From the NCBI RefSeq assembly GCF_003675325.1, contig NZ_CP033073.1, positions 4,960,001 through 5,024,000 on the forward strand: DNA of 64,000 bases, written 5' to 3'. Origin of the DNA: Streptomyces dangxiongensis. GTDB taxonomy: Bacteria > Actinomycetota > Actinomycetes > Streptomycetales > Streptomycetaceae. The position numbers and the translations under genes are program-made. Positions 35,133-44,079 of the stretch are shown piece by piece; the first letter of the stretch is position 1, and each line of letters opens with the position of its first letter. The notes beneath the pieces are model-generated. The model did no database searches. It saw nothing but the letters and a program-made list of their open reading frames with translations, and was not told the origin of the DNA.

Positions 35133-35909
35133 GTGAACGCCTACGACACCCCGCCCCTGCCCGGGCTCGCAGAGCCGGCGGCCCTCGACCGGCCGGCCCC
35201 CGACGCCGACGGGCTGCCCGCGCTGCGCCGGCTCGACTGGCCCGCGCTGGCCGCCGAGCTGGACGCGGAGGGCGTCGCACTCACCCCGCCCCTGCTCTCC
35301 GCCGACGAGTGCGCCCGGCTGCGGGACCTGTTCGACGAGCCGGGGCTGTTCCGCAGCACGGTGACGATGGCGAGGCACCGGTTCGGCGAGGGCTCCTACC
35401 GCTACTTCGCCCGCCCGCTGCCCGAGCCGGTGTCGGCGCTGCGCCGGGAGCTGTATCCGCCCCTGGCACGTATCGCCAACACCTGGGCCGCGCGGCTCGG
35501 CGAGCCGGAGTTCCCCGACCGGCACGAGGACCTCGTCGCGGCCTGCGCCGCCGAGGGCCAGCACCGGCCGACGCCCCTGCTGCTGCGTTACGGGCAGGGC
35601 GGCTACAACTGCCTGCACCAGGACATCTACGGCGACCTCACGTTCCCGCTCCAGGTGGCGGTGGTGCTGGACCGGCCGGACGAGGACTTCACCGGCGGGG
35701 AGAGCGTGTTCGTGGAGCAGCGTCCGCGCGCCCAGTCCCGGCCCCTCGTGCGGCGGCCGGCGCAGGGGCAGGGGCTGATCTTCGCCGTGCACCACCGCCC
35801 GGTGCGTTCGGCGCGCGGCTGGAGCCGGGTGATGCTGCGGCACGGGGTGAGCGCCGTCACCAGCGGACAGCGGCATGTGCTCGGCGTGATCTTCCACGAC
35901 GCCCGCTGA
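35133..35909 (+). CDS. 2-oxoglutarate/Fe(II)-dependent oxygenase of the alkylation-repair operon
   Basis: This is a 258-residue oxygenase. GTG 35133 gives VNAYDTPPLPGL as N-terminus; the longer frame from 35046 lacks a good site. The Fe-binding HxD is His162-x-Asp164 in NCLHQDIYGDLTFPL; the distal His is in FAVHHRPVRSARGW at about 220, with a nearby Arg for 2OG. It may act as an AlkB-like oxidative demethylase or as a protein hydroxylase; the sequence pattern alone does not decide. The operon with two methyltransferases favours a repair role. It is the last gene before the 260-bp region that precedes sznE. Confidence 0.78.
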   Translation: MNAYDTPPLPGLAEPAALDRPAPDADGLPALRRLDWPALAAELDAEGVALTPPLLSADECARLRDLFDEPGLFRSTVTMARHRFGEGSYRYFARPLPEPVSALRRELYPPLARIANTWAARLGEPEFPDRHEDLVAACAAEGQHRPTPLLLRYGQGGYNCLHQDIYGDLTFPLQVAVVLDRPDEDFTGGESVFVEQRPRAQSRPLVRRPAQGQGLIFAVHHRPVRSARGWSRVMLRHGVSAVTSGQRHVLGVIFHDAR

Positions 35910-36169
35910 GACGCCGCCGCGGCGAACCCGTGTACGACCGCTGCACCGGCCCGGTTCTGCCGCCTCGCTCCAGTGAACCGGCAGTCTCCGCAACGCCGCT
36001 GGTCAGCGCGGCCGATTCCGCTCATGGAACTGCCGCTCCGGCTCAAGTGCCGCTGGAGAACCGCAACAACACCGTTACGTACGGTCGCTGTTGCGATGGC
36101 AGGAGGGATTCGTGACCTGCCTCGTACCACTGTCAACCCGGCGAGTCACCGTAAGGAGCAGTGGCACAC
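35910..36169. promoter_or_regulatory. Promoter region of the N-nitrosourea cluster
   Basis: 260 bases before the arginine methyltransferase gene. Possible -10 TACGGT at 36080-36085 with no good -35, as expected of activator-dependent promoters. GCCGCT-based repeats occur at 35995, 36032 and 36049, and TCAAG at 36043, possible contacts for the SARP regulator, but spacing is irregular. AAGGAG at 36153-36158 is the ribosome-binding site. Confidence 0.4.
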
Positions 36170-37255
36170 ATGCAGCACGTACAAGGGGCACGGGACACCC
36201 CAGCGGAGCAGGAAGTCCGGCCGGAACCGGGAGCCGTGCCGTCGAGCGGCTCGTCCTACCGGCTGGGCGCGGCTCTGCTGCAATCGCTCGCGCAGGAGAT
36301 GAACGCACTCGCCGAGCAGGCGTCCGCGCTGTTGAGCACGCCCCCGGAGAGCCTGTCCCTGGACGCGGACATCGTCGCCCAGATCGCGCGCAGGAACGTT
36401 CCGCGCTGGCATTTCGCCATGCTCAACGACATCGAGCGCAACGACGGGCTCGTCGCCGCCCTGGAGCGGGGCATCCCGGCGGGGGCGACCGTGCTGGACA
36501 TCGGCTCCGGCAGCGGACTGCTCGCCATGGCAGCGGCCCGCGCCGGTGCGAGCAAGGTGATCACCTGTGAGATGAACCCGCTGCTGGCCGAGATCGCCCG
36601 CAACGTCATCGACGCGCACGGCCTGTCCGACGTGATCACGGTGTTCGGCAAGCCGTCCACCGAACTGGACGCCGAGCGCGACCTCGGTGGCCGGGTGGAC
36701 GTCCTCGTGTCCGAGATCGTCGACTGCGGCCTCATCGGTGAGGGCCTGCTGCCCTCGGTGCGCCACGCCCGCGAGCACCTCCTGGCGCCGGACGGGATCA
36801 TGCTGCCGTCGGCGGCCCGGCTGCGCGGCAGGCTGGTCAGCAGCGAGGCGGTGCTGAAGCTGAACCAGGTCACCACGGCCGGCGGCTTCGACGTCTCGCT
36901 CATGAACACGGTCGCCACCCGCGGCCACTTCCCGGTACGGCTGGACACCTGGCCCCACCGGTTCCTGTCCGAGGCGGCACCGGTGCTGGAGTTCGACCTG
37001 GCGCGCGACGCCCTGGAGCCCGGCGAACGCACCCTGACGCTGCCCGCCACCGCCGACGGTGAGGCACAGGCCCTGGTGGTCTGGTTCGAGCTGGACATGG
37101 GCAACGGAGTCGTCCTGTCCAACCCGCCGGACAACCCCGGCTCGCACTGGATGCAGGGCTGGGTCCCGCTGGAGAAGCCCGTACCGACGAAGGCGGGCGA
37201 GACGGTCTCCCTCCGGCTCCGCTGGAGCGACTTCACCCTCCGCCTGAGCCTCTGA
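36170..37255 (+). CDS. sznE: PRMT-like L-arginine N-methyltransferase (SznE type)
   Basis: This is a 361-residue SAM-dependent methyltransferase of the protein-arginine-methyltransferase family. Motif I is VLDIGSGSGLLAMAAARAG; CEMNPLLAE is the acidic loop. The double-E loop region VLVSEIVDCGLIGEG has the Glu that binds the guanidine. WMQGWVPLEKPVPTKAGE matches the C-terminal PRMT beta barrel. In the streptozotocin pathway SznE methylates free L-arginine to N-omega-monomethyl-arginine, the substrate of SznF. The SznF gene directly downstream supports the same role here. ATG 36170 is preferred over GTG 36161 because AAGGAG ends only 2 bases before the GTG. Confidence 0.88.
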   Translation: MQHVQGARDTPAEQEVRPEPGAVPSSGSSYRLGAALLQSLAQEMNALAEQASALLSTPPESLSLDADIVAQIARRNVPRWHFAMLNDIERNDGLVAALERGIPAGATVLDIGSGSGLLAMAAARAGASKVITCEMNPLLAEIARNVIDAHGLSDVITVFGKPSTELDAERDLGGRVDVLVSEIVDCGLIGEGLLPSVRHAREHLLAPDGIMLPSAARLRGRLVSSEAVLKLNQVTTAGGFDVSLMNTVATRGHFPVRLDTWPHRFLSEAAPVLEFDLARDALEPGERTLTLPATADGEAQALVVWFELDMGNGVVLSNPPDNPGSHWMQGWVPLEKPVPTKAGETVSLRLRWSDFTLRLSL

Positions 37256-37325
37256 CCCGCCCTCGCCAGGCGCCCGCGCGGCACCGGCCGCCGGACCTTA
37301 TTCGATTAGGACCAGGGAGCAAGCG

Positions 37326-38744
37326 ATGAGTCACGTCCCCGCGCACGTCCCGTTCGAGCTGAGTGGCACGGAGCTGCGCGACGCGGTGGTGCAGTACGCC
37401 ACCGCCCCGATCTACCACGACAACCTGGACTGGCTGAACCACGACAACCCGTACCGCCGGCAGCTCAGGCCGCAGGTCCTGCCCCATCTGAACTACGACA
37501 AGATACCGGGCCGGGAGAACATACTCGACTACTCGAGCCTGGCCGTGCAGCGCCTGCTGACCTCGATCTACGAGGCCGACCTCGTGTTCTTCCCGAAGTC
37601 CGGCCTCAAGGGCAAGGAGGAGGACTTCCGGGCGTTCTACAGCCCCGCGAACCGCGCGCTCGGCGAGCGGATCCGGCCGGCGCTGGAGCGCTACGCCTTC
37701 GGCTTCCTCGACGACGAGGTGGAGACGTCCGGGAACTGGACCGCCGAGAGCCTGGACGCCTACCTGGACTCGCTGGACACCAGCGGCGGCCAGGAGCGGT
37801 CGCCGGCCGAGAAGGCCATCGCCGAATCCTCCGACCCCCAGCGGGCGGCCCGGATGTGGCTGGTGCAGTTCGCCCCGGACTTCCTCTCCGAGGCCTCCCC
37901 GATGATGCGTAACGTCCTCGGCTACTACGGTCCGGCCCAGTCCGAGTGGTTCAAGGTCGTCATCGACGAGTACGGCTACGGCGTCCACGACACCAAGCAC
38001 AGCACCCTGTTCGAGCGGACCCTGGAGTCGGTCGGCCTCGAGTCCGACCTGCACCGGTACTGGCAGTACTACCTCAACAGCAGCCTGCTGCTGAACAACT
38101 ACTTCCACTACCTGGGCAAGAACCACGAGCTGTTCTTCCGCTACGTCGGGGCGCTCTACTACACGGAGAGCTCCCTGGTCGACTTCTGCCGCCGCGCCGA
38201 CCAACTGCTGCGCGACGTCTTCGGCGACTCGGTGGACACCACCTACTTCACCGAGCACGTCCACATCGACCAGCACCACGGCCGGATGGCCCGCGAGAAG
38301 ATCATCAAGCCGCTGGTGGAGGCCCACGGCGAGGGCATCATCCCGGAGATCGTGCGGGGCATCGAGGAGTACCGGGTGCTCCTGGACGTCTCCGACTTCG
38401 ACTTCTCCCAGCAGATCGCCTGGATGGACGACCAGCCCGAGCTGAAGAAGCTGCACGACCCGGTCTTCGAGGGCCTGAAGCAGGGCAAGGTCGACGCGCC
38501 CGTGGCGCACATCGTCGAGCCCCGCGGCGAGCTGTCCAACACCCACTGCCACGACGGCGACGAGCTGTGCCACATCGTCTCCGGCACCATGCGCTTCGAG
38601 TCCGGCCTGGGTTCGTCGCTCACGCTGGAGGCGGGCGAGGGCGTCGTCATCCGGCGCAACCGGCTGCACGGCGCCAACATCGAATCCGACGAGTGCGTCT
38701 ACGAGATCCACTCGGTGGGGGACTACCGCAAGTGCCTGTCGTGA
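37326..38744 (+). CDS. sznF: N-nitrosourea-forming diiron/cupin enzyme (SznF type)
   Basis: This is a 472-residue enzyme. An N-terminal helical dimerisation region (about 1-140) precedes a haem-oxygenase-like diiron domain (about 150-340) and a C-terminal cupin (about 390-465). The diiron ligands published for SznF fall on the same residue numbers here: Glu189, Glu215, His225, Glu281, His311, Asp315, His318; the cupin iron ligands are His407, His409 and His448 (NTHCHDGDE, RNRLHGAN). SznF hydroxylates N-omega-methyl-L-arginine twice and the cupin domain rearranges the product into an N-nitrosourea. GGGAG lies 10 bases upstream of the ATG. The stop overlaps the Rieske gene (GTGA). Confidence in the reaction is high. 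Confidence 0.94.
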   Translation: MSHVPAHVPFELSGTELRDAVVQYATAPIYHDNLDWLNHDNPYRRQLRPQVLPHLNYDKIPGRENILDYSSLAVQRLLTSIYEADLVFFPKSGLKGKEEDFRAFYSPANRALGERIRPALERYAFGFLDDEVETSGNWTAESLDAYLDSLDTSGGQERSPAEKAIAESSDPQRAARMWLVQFAPDFLSEASPMMRNVLGYYGPAQSEWFKVVIDEYGYGVHDTKHSTLFERTLESVGLESDLHRYWQYYLNSSLLLNNYFHYLGKNHELFFRYVGALYYTESSLVDFCRRADQLLRDVFGDSVDTTYFTEHVHIDQHHGRMAREKIIKPLVEAHGEGIIPEIVRGIEEYRVLLDVSDFDFSQQIAWMDDQPELKKLHDPVFEGLKQGKVDAPVAHIVEPRGELSNTHCHDGDELCHIVSGTMRFESGLGSSLTLEAGEGVVIRRNRLHGANIESDECVYEIHSVGDYRKCLS

Positions 38745-39109
38745 CCTTCTCCGCCGCGGGGCGGGACAACTGCGTCGTCGTCGCCGGGACACCGTACGTC
38801 TACGCGACGGTCGGCGGCCGGGGCTTCGTGATGCGGGCCCAGTGCCCGCACCGCGGCGGCCCCCTGCACCTGGCCGACGTCGCCGAGGACGGTGTCCGGC
38901 TCGTGTGTCCGTGGCACGAGCGCAAGACCTCCGTGGCCCGGATGCGCGGGGAGATCCCGGCAGTACGGGTGGGCGAGCGGATCACCGCGGTCTTCCCGGA
39001 CCGCCCGCCCGCCCGGGGCTGGCCCGCGGCGCCGGCGGCGTGCGGCGTGGCCCTGGAGCACCGGCCGCTGACACCCGCGCTCACGCGTTCGCGCGTGACG
39101 GTCGGCTGA
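38741..39109 (+). CDS. Rieske [2Fe-2S] small protein of the nitrosourea cluster
   Basis: This is a 122-residue protein from GTG 38741, overlapping the sznF stop. Rieske cluster ligands are in QCPHRGGPLHLAD (Cys-x-His) and VCPWHERKTS (Cys-x2-His). The length fits a stand-alone ferredoxin-like Rieske protein or an electron donor rather than a full oxygenase. It could pass electrons to SznF's diiron centre or to another oxidase, which is inference. The C-terminus after about residue 85 is Pro/Ala/Arg-rich. Translational coupling to sznF argues for a joint function. Confidence 0.85.
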   Translation: MTFSAAGRDNCVVVAGTPYVYATVGGRGFVMRAQCPHRGGPLHLADVAEDGVRLVCPWHERKTSVARMRGEIPAVRVGERITAVFPDRPPARGWPAAPAACGVALEHRPLTPALTRSRVTVG

Positions 39110-39158
39110 CCTGCCGGCGACTGCAACGACCCGGGGCCGGCCGGTGTTCTACAGACGG

Positions 39159-39208
39159 CCGGTACGCGCGCGCCGGGGGCCCGGCATGGTCCCCGGCGCG
39201 CGTACCGG
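39159..39208. terminator. Long imperfect hairpin inside the cluster
   Basis: Arms 39159-39178 and 39191-39208 pair over 18 bp with a CG bulge in the left arm and a 12-base loop. It lies between the Rieske gene and the first ATP-grasp gene. It may be a terminator or attenuator dividing the cluster into two transcripts. Confidence 0.55.
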
Positions 39209-39241
39209 ACCACGGAAGACCACATGCGAGGAGAGCGGAAC

Positions 39242-40489
39242 ATGGGCACGGACGGTGGCAAGCCGTTGCTGCTGCTGATCGGCAGCAGCGCCCGGCGCAG
39301 CCGGGAATTCATCCTTCGGTCGGTGAGCCGGCGCTATGCGCTCTGGCTGCTCCAGCCGGCCCAGGTGACCTGGGAGGAGCCCTACGTCGTCGGCAGCACC
39401 TCGGTCGACAACACCCGTCCCGAACTCCTCGTCGAGGCCGCCCGGCAGGTGGCCGCCGAGCACGAGGTGGCCGGCGTGTTCTGCTACGACGAGGGCCTGG
39501 TCACCCCGGCGGCCCACGTGGCGCAGGCGCTCGGACTGCCGGGGAACTCCCCGGAGACCGTCATCGCCTGCCGGGACAAGAACGCCACCCGGGTGGCGCT
39601 GGAGCGGGCCGGGGTGGCCCAGCCCGCCTCCATCGGCGTGCGTTCCCTGGAGGAGGCACGGCAGGCGGCCGAGAAGATCGGTTTCCCGGTCGTCCTCAAG
39701 CCCCGCGGTCTGGCCGGCGGCATGGGCGTGCGCAGGGCCGACGGGCCCGCTGACGTGGAGAGCGCCTACCGGGCGGCGTCCGGCGCCTCCTACCCGGGCG
39801 TTCCCGTCTTCGAGGTGTCGGTGCTCGTCGAGGAGTACGTCGACGGCCCCGAGATCAGCGTCGACGCCGTCTTCTTCGAGGGCGAGGGCACCCCGCTGGC
39901 GGTGGCCCGCAAGAAGGTGGGGCTCGCGCCCTTCTTCGAGGAGACCGGCCACGAGGTCGACGCGGCCGACCCGCTGCTGACCGATCCGCAGCTCCTTGAG
40001 GCCCTGCGCGCCAGCCACGCCGCGCTCGGCTTCCACACCGGCGTCAGCCACACCGAGTTCCGCCTCACCGCGAACGGCCCGCGCCTCATGGAGGTCAACG
40101 CCCGCCTCGGCGGCGACATGATCCCCTTCCTCGGCGAGCTGGCCACCGGCGTCGACGTGGCGCTGGCCGCGGCCGACGTCGCGGCCGGCCGGCGCCCGGA
40201 GACGACGGCGACCCGGCGGCGGGCCGCGGCGATCACCTTCCTGTACCCCGAGCACGACACCGAGATCGAGTCGGTGACCGTGCACGAGGACCGGTTCACG
40301 CCCGACGTCCACAGCGCGGACGTGATGGCCGACCCGGGAGCCGTGCTGCGGCTGCCGCCGCGCGGCTACATCTCCCGCTACGCCCGGGTCATCACCCTCG
40401 CGGACTCGGTCGAACAGGCGCGGGCGGCACTGCTGCGGGCGCCGGAGATCGTCGAACTCACGGGCCGCCCGGTGGAGGAGTCCCCCTGA
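39242..40489 (+). CDS. ATP-grasp carboxylate-amine ligase 1
   Basis: This is a 415-residue ATP-grasp enzyme. ATG 39242 is chosen for its 7-base spacing from GAGGAG; an upstream ATG at 39224 precedes that site. The ATP-binding core reads FPVVLKPRGLAGGMGVRRAD, EEYVDGPEISVDAVF and ends with the Mg-binding RLMEVNARLGGDM. Such enzymes join a carboxylate (as acyl phosphate) to an amine. In streptozotocin the nitrosourea must be transferred from the amino-acid scaffold to glucosamine, so a ligase that activates an intermediate is plausible; the substrate is unknown. Its stop overlaps the MFS start (TGATG). Confidence 0.86.
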   Translation: MGTDGGKPLLLLIGSSARRSREFILRSVSRRYALWLLQPAQVTWEEPYVVGSTSVDNTRPELLVEAARQVAAEHEVAGVFCYDEGLVTPAAHVAQALGLPGNSPETVIACRDKNATRVALERAGVAQPASIGVRSLEEARQAAEKIGFPVVLKPRGLAGGMGVRRADGPADVESAYRAASGASYPGVPVFEVSVLVEEYVDGPEISVDAVFFEGEGTPLAVARKKVGLAPFFEETGHEVDAADPLLTDPQLLEALRASHAALGFHTGVSHTEFRLTANGPRLMEVNARLGGDMIPFLGELATGVDVALAAADVAAGRRPETTATRRRAAAITFLYPEHDTEIESVTVHEDRFTPDVHSADVMADPGAVLRLPPRGYISRYARVITLADSVEQARAALLRAPEIVELTGRPVEESP

Positions 40490-41784
40490 TGAGCCCCGGA
40501 AAGACCCAGCCCGAGCCCGGGAAGACCGGCCGGCCGTCGATCGTGCAGACCCTGCGGGGCATCCCGGGCCCCATCTGGCTCGTGCTCGTCGGCATGCTGG
40601 TCAACCGGCTCGGCAACTTCCTCCAGATCTACCTGGTCCTCTACCTCACCGCGAAGGGCTTCTCCGCGACCGAGGCGGGCCTGGCGCTCGGCGCCTACGG
40701 CGTGGGCTCGGTGGTCGGCGTGCTGGTGGGCGGCACGGCGTCCGACCGGATCGGCTACGCCTGGACGATCGTCGGTTCCATGGCGCTCGCCGGACTCGGC
40801 ACGCTGAGCCTGCCCCACCTGAACAGCCTGCCCCTGATCATCGCGGTGGCCTCGGTCATCGGTCTCCTGGCGCAGATGTACCGGCCGGCCTCGTCGGCGC
40901 TGCTGGTGGAGCGCACCCCCGAGGACCACCACGTGATGGTGTTCGCCGTCTACCGGATGGCGTTCAACCTCGGCACCACGGTCGGCCCGCTGCTCGGCGC
41001 GCTGCTCATCAGCCACTCGTACAACCTGATCTTCTACCTGGAGGCGACGGCCCAACTGGTCTTCGCCGCGTTCGCCCTGATCCTGGCGCGTTCCGGGGGC
41101 GCGGCCCGGCCGGCCGGACACGACGCGGACGGCCCCACCCGGTCGTACGCCGCCGTGCTGCGGGACACCCGGTACGTGGTGTTCCTGCTGGCGCTGTTCC
41201 TCAACGCCGTCGTCTACATCCAGCACACCTCCGCGCTGCCGCTCCAGATCAAGGCCGACGGACACGGTGTGACGTTCTACTCCAGCCTGCTGTCGCTGAA
41301 CGCCGTCATGGTCATCTCCCTGGAGCTGCTGTTCACGAAGTACGTGCAGCACCTGCCCGGCAAGGTCGCGGTGGCCCTCGGCGTCGGCCTGGTCGGCGTC
41401 GGGATGAACCTGTACGTGGCCGGACCCAGCATGGCCATGTACGTGGTGGCGACCGTGGTGTGGACGTCGGGCGAGATGATCGGCACACCGACCGCCTCGG
41501 CCTGGCCGGGCAAGGTCGCCCCGGAACACCTGCGGGGCCGCTACATCGCAGCCGCCGCCTTCCCCATGCAGATCGGCTACGCGATCGGCCCCGTGCTGGG
41601 CGTCGCCGCCTGGCAGGCGTCGTCGGCCTCCGTGTGGTGGCTGTCCGGGCTGCTGACCGTGGGCGCCGTGGCCGCCGTCCTCTTCGGCATGAGCGAACGG
41701 TCCGCGGACGCGGACCCCGGCGCCACCGCCCCGGCCGACGAGCCGGCCGGGCGGACCGGACCGGTCGCCGCCGACACCCCCTGA
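40489..41784 (+). CDS. MFS transporter of the nitrosourea cluster
   Basis: This is a 431-residue inner-membrane protein with about twelve hydrophobic segments. The loop 2-3 motif region reads GGTASDRIGYAWTIVGSM. The N-terminal 25 residues and C-terminal 35 residues are hydrophilic and cytoplasmic. It belongs to the drug:proton antiporter type of MFS and is likely to export the product or a precursor, giving resistance in addition to DNA repair. The start overlaps the ATP-grasp stop by one base. Confidence 0.88.
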   Translation: MSPGKTQPEPGKTGRPSIVQTLRGIPGPIWLVLVGMLVNRLGNFLQIYLVLYLTAKGFSATEAGLALGAYGVGSVVGVLVGGTASDRIGYAWTIVGSMALAGLGTLSLPHLNSLPLIIAVASVIGLLAQMYRPASSALLVERTPEDHHVMVFAVYRMAFNLGTTVGPLLGALLISHSYNLIFYLEATAQLVFAAFALILARSGGAARPAGHDADGPTRSYAAVLRDTRYVVFLLALFLNAVVYIQHTSALPLQIKADGHGVTFYSSLLSLNAVMVISLELLFTKYVQHLPGKVAVALGVGLVGVGMNLYVAGPSMAMYVVATVVWTSGEMIGTPTASAWPGKVAPEHLRGRYIAAAAFPMQIGYAIGPVLGVAAWQASSASVWWLSGLLTVGAVAAVLFGMSERSADADPGATAPADEPAGRTGPVAADTP

Positions 41785-41810
41785 CCCGTCCCACCCCTTG
41801 ATTCCGTGCC

Positions 41811-42809
41811 GTGGGTTCCGGCACCCAGTCCCCGGAAGTGAGCGAGCTGCGCATGGCGTACGCCGATGGCATCGAGAAGTTCGTGGAAACCGTGAACGGC
41901 GCGCTGCCGCCCGACTTCTACACCTACCCCGTCGACCGGCAGCGCGTCCTGTACGACTCGCTGACCGAGGTACTCCCCATCCCCGTCCCCGACGGTGTCC
42001 GGCACCGGGACGCGACCGTCGTCCACGAGGGCCGCACCGCCCGCATCCGCATCTACGAGCCGGCCGAACGTGCCGGCGACGCCGTGCTCTTCTACATCCG
42101 CGGCGGCGGCTTCGTCATCGGCTCGCTGCACAGCCACCACAGCCTGGTCGCCGAACTCGCCGACCGCACCGGCCTGGTGACCATAGCCCTGGACTTCGGC
42201 ATGGCACCGGAGAACCCCTTCCCGGGCCCGCTGGAGGACTGCTACGCCGGCCTCTGTGGGACCCTCGCCGACCTGCCCGGACTCGGGCTGGACGGCCTCG
42301 ACCCGGACGGCGCGGTGATCTGCGGCGAGAGCTCCGGCGCCAACATGGCCGTGGTGCTGTCGATGATCGCCCGCGACCGCGGCGGCCCCCGGCTGCGCGG
42401 CCAGGCGGTCATCAGCCCGGTCCTGGACTTCACCCGCTGGCGGCACGGCGGCGAGGACGCCCCCCTGCTGTCCGGCGGCGAGATGGAGTTCTACACGGCC
42501 TGCTACTGCCCCCAGCCGGAACAGGCCACCGACCCTTACGTCTCGCCGCTGCTGGGCGCCGAGTTCCACGACCTGCCGCCGGCCTACGTCGTCGGCTGCG
42601 AGATGGACTCGCTGTGCGTGGACGCGGAGAAGTACACCGCCCTGCTCAAGGAGAACGGCACGCCCGTGACCTTTGTGCGGGAGGAGGGCATGGTGCACGC
42701 CCCGGTGCGCGCCCGGCGGGTCAGCGAGCCCGCGGCCGACTTCTTCGCCCGCTACTGCACCGCCGTCTCCGCCCTGGCGGCGAAGGAGAGCGCCGATGGC
42801 CGGCACTGA
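41811..42809 (+). CDS. Alpha/beta hydrolase of the HSL type
   Basis: This is a hydrolase of about 332 residues. The oxyanion motif is RGGGFVIGS (a variant of HGGG) near residue 98, the nucleophile elbow is GESSGANMA near 175, and Asp and His of the triad are likely in CEMDSLCVD and GMVHAPVRA. The family hydrolyses esters or amides. The start is uncertain: GTG 41811, GTG 41838 and ATG 41853 are in frame and none has a clear ribosome-binding site; the shortest gives MAYADGIEKFVE. In this cluster it could release or trim an acylated intermediate. It overlaps the next gene by 14 bases. Confidence 0.8.
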   Translation: MGSGTQSPEVSELRMAYADGIEKFVETVNGALPPDFYTYPVDRQRVLYDSLTEVLPIPVPDGVRHRDATVVHEGRTARIRIYEPAERAGDAVLFYIRGGGFVIGSLHSHHSLVAELADRTGLVTIALDFGMAPENPFPGPLEDCYAGLCGTLADLPGLGLDGLDPDGAVICGESSGANMAVVLSMIARDRGGPRLRGQAVISPVLDFTRWRHGGEDAPLLSGGEMEFYTACYCPQPEQATDPYVSPLLGAEFHDLPPAYVVGCEMDSLCVDAEKYTALLKENGTPVTFVREEGMVHAPVRARRVSEPAADFFARYCTAVSALAAKESADGRH

Positions 42810-44079
42810 CCCGCTCACCGAGCCGGGGCACGGCCCCTGCGTCATCGTCGACCCCTACTCCTCGGGAGCCCTCTTCACGGAGGCCCTGCGCGCCCAGGGC
42901 GTCCCGGTCGCGGCGGTGGTGAGCAGCCCGCACCCGCCGGAGGCGTTCGCCTCCTCCTACCGGCCGCAGGACTTCCCCGACGTCATCGTCCACGACGCTG
43001 CCCTGGACAACCTGGACGACGTCGTACGGCGGGTGCGGGCGCTGGAGCCGCGCTGCGTCATCGCCGGCTGCGAGTCCGGCGTGGAACTGGCCGAGCGGCT
43101 CGCCCCCCGGGTGCTGCCCGGACTGAGCAACGTGCCCGAGCTGGCCGAGGCCCGCCGGGACAAGAGCCGCATGGCCGACGCCGTACGGGCGGCCGGGCTG
43201 CCGGTCATCCCGCAGCTATGCACCTCCGACGTCGAGGAGGCGGCGGCCTGGCTGGAACGCGAGGGCCTGTCCGGCGCCGACCTCGTCATCAAGCCACCGA
43301 AGAGCGCCAGCACGGACGGCGTCGTCAAGGTGCAGGGCGGCACGGACTGGCGGGCCGTGTTCGAGCGGCAGATCGGCCGGGTCAACCAGTTCGGCGAGGT
43401 CGACGACCGGCTGCTCGTGCAGAAGTTCGTCACCGGCACCGAGTACGTGGTGGACACCTTCAGCCACGACGGCAAGCACTCCCTCGTCGACGTCTGCGCC
43501 TACGGCAAGGTCGACAACGGCCCGCACATGGCCGTCTACGACACCATGCGGTGGCTGCCGCCGGACGAGCCCGCCGTCGCGGTCCTGGCCGAGTACGTCT
43601 TCGGCGTGCTGGACGCGGTGGGCGTCCGCTTCGGCTCCGCCCACGTCGAGGTGATGGGCACCGCCGACGGGCCCGTCCTCATCGAGCTGGGCGCCCGCCC
43701 GCACGGCGGCGGCCAGCCGCGGTTCAACCGCAACGCCACCGGCGACAGCCAGATCGACCGCACGGTGCGCTGGCTGACCGGGGGCGAACTGCCGCAGAGC
43801 TACGAGCTGCTGACCCACCAGCTATGCGTCTTCCACATGGCCCGCCGCTCCGGGGAGGTACGCAACACCGCCGTCCTGGACGAGATCCGGACACTGCCGA
43901 GCCACCACTTCTCGGTGCAGAACCTGTCCGACGGGGACCACGTGCCCGTCACCCGGGACCTCGTCGACAGCCTCAACTTCGGGTTCGTGATCCTCGCCCA
44001 CCCGGACGAGGAACAGCTCCAGCGGGACTATCGGGCCGTCCGCGCCCTGGAACAGCGGCTGGTCATCGGAGAGCCGTGA
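42796..44079 (+). CDS. ATP-grasp ligase 2
   Basis: This is a 427-residue ATP-grasp enzyme distinct from the first. The core includes ADLVIKPPKSASTDGVVKVQ, VQKFVTGTEYVVDTF and PVLIELGARPHGGGQPRFNR, where the Glu and an Asn/Arg bind Mg-ATP. HMARRSGEVRNTAVLDEI and the C-terminal lid follow. Two ATP-grasp ligases in one cluster imply two amide or peptide-like bond steps, more than the final nitrosourea-sugar itself shows, so a carrier amino acid or protected intermediate is possible. ATG 42796 lies inside the end of the hydrolase gene. Its stop overlaps the LysE start (GTGA). Confidence 0.86.
   Translation: MAGTDPLTEPGHGPCVIVDPYSSGALFTEALRAQGVPVAAVVSSPHPPEAFASSYRPQDFPDVIVHDAALDNLDDVVRRVRALEPRCVIAGCESGVELAERLAPRVLPGLSNVPELAEARRDKSRMADAVRAAGLPVIPQLCTSDVEEAAAWLEREGLSGADLVIKPPKSASTDGVVKVQGGTDWRAVFERQIGRVNQFGEVDDRLLVQKFVTGTEYVVDTFSHDGKHSLVDVCAYGKVDNGPHMAVYDTMRWLPPDEPAVAVLAEYVFGVLDAVGVRFGSAHVEVMGTADGPVLIELGARPHGGGQPRFNRNATGDSQIDRTVRWLTGGELPQSYELLTHQLCVFHMARRSGEVRNTAVLDEIRTLPSHHFSVQNLSDGDHVPVTRDLVDSLNFGFVILAHPDEEQLQRDYRAVRALEQRLVIGEP

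Noticed and set aside
33456..35993. 845-residue minus-strand open frame
   Set aside because: Antisense to four plus-strand genes with intact catalytic motifs; it has no recognisable domain.
35995..36056. Clear SARP-binding direct repeats before sznE
   Set aside because: GCCGCT copies occur but at 37 and 17 bases, not the regular 11- or 22-base period expected, so no operator is claimed.
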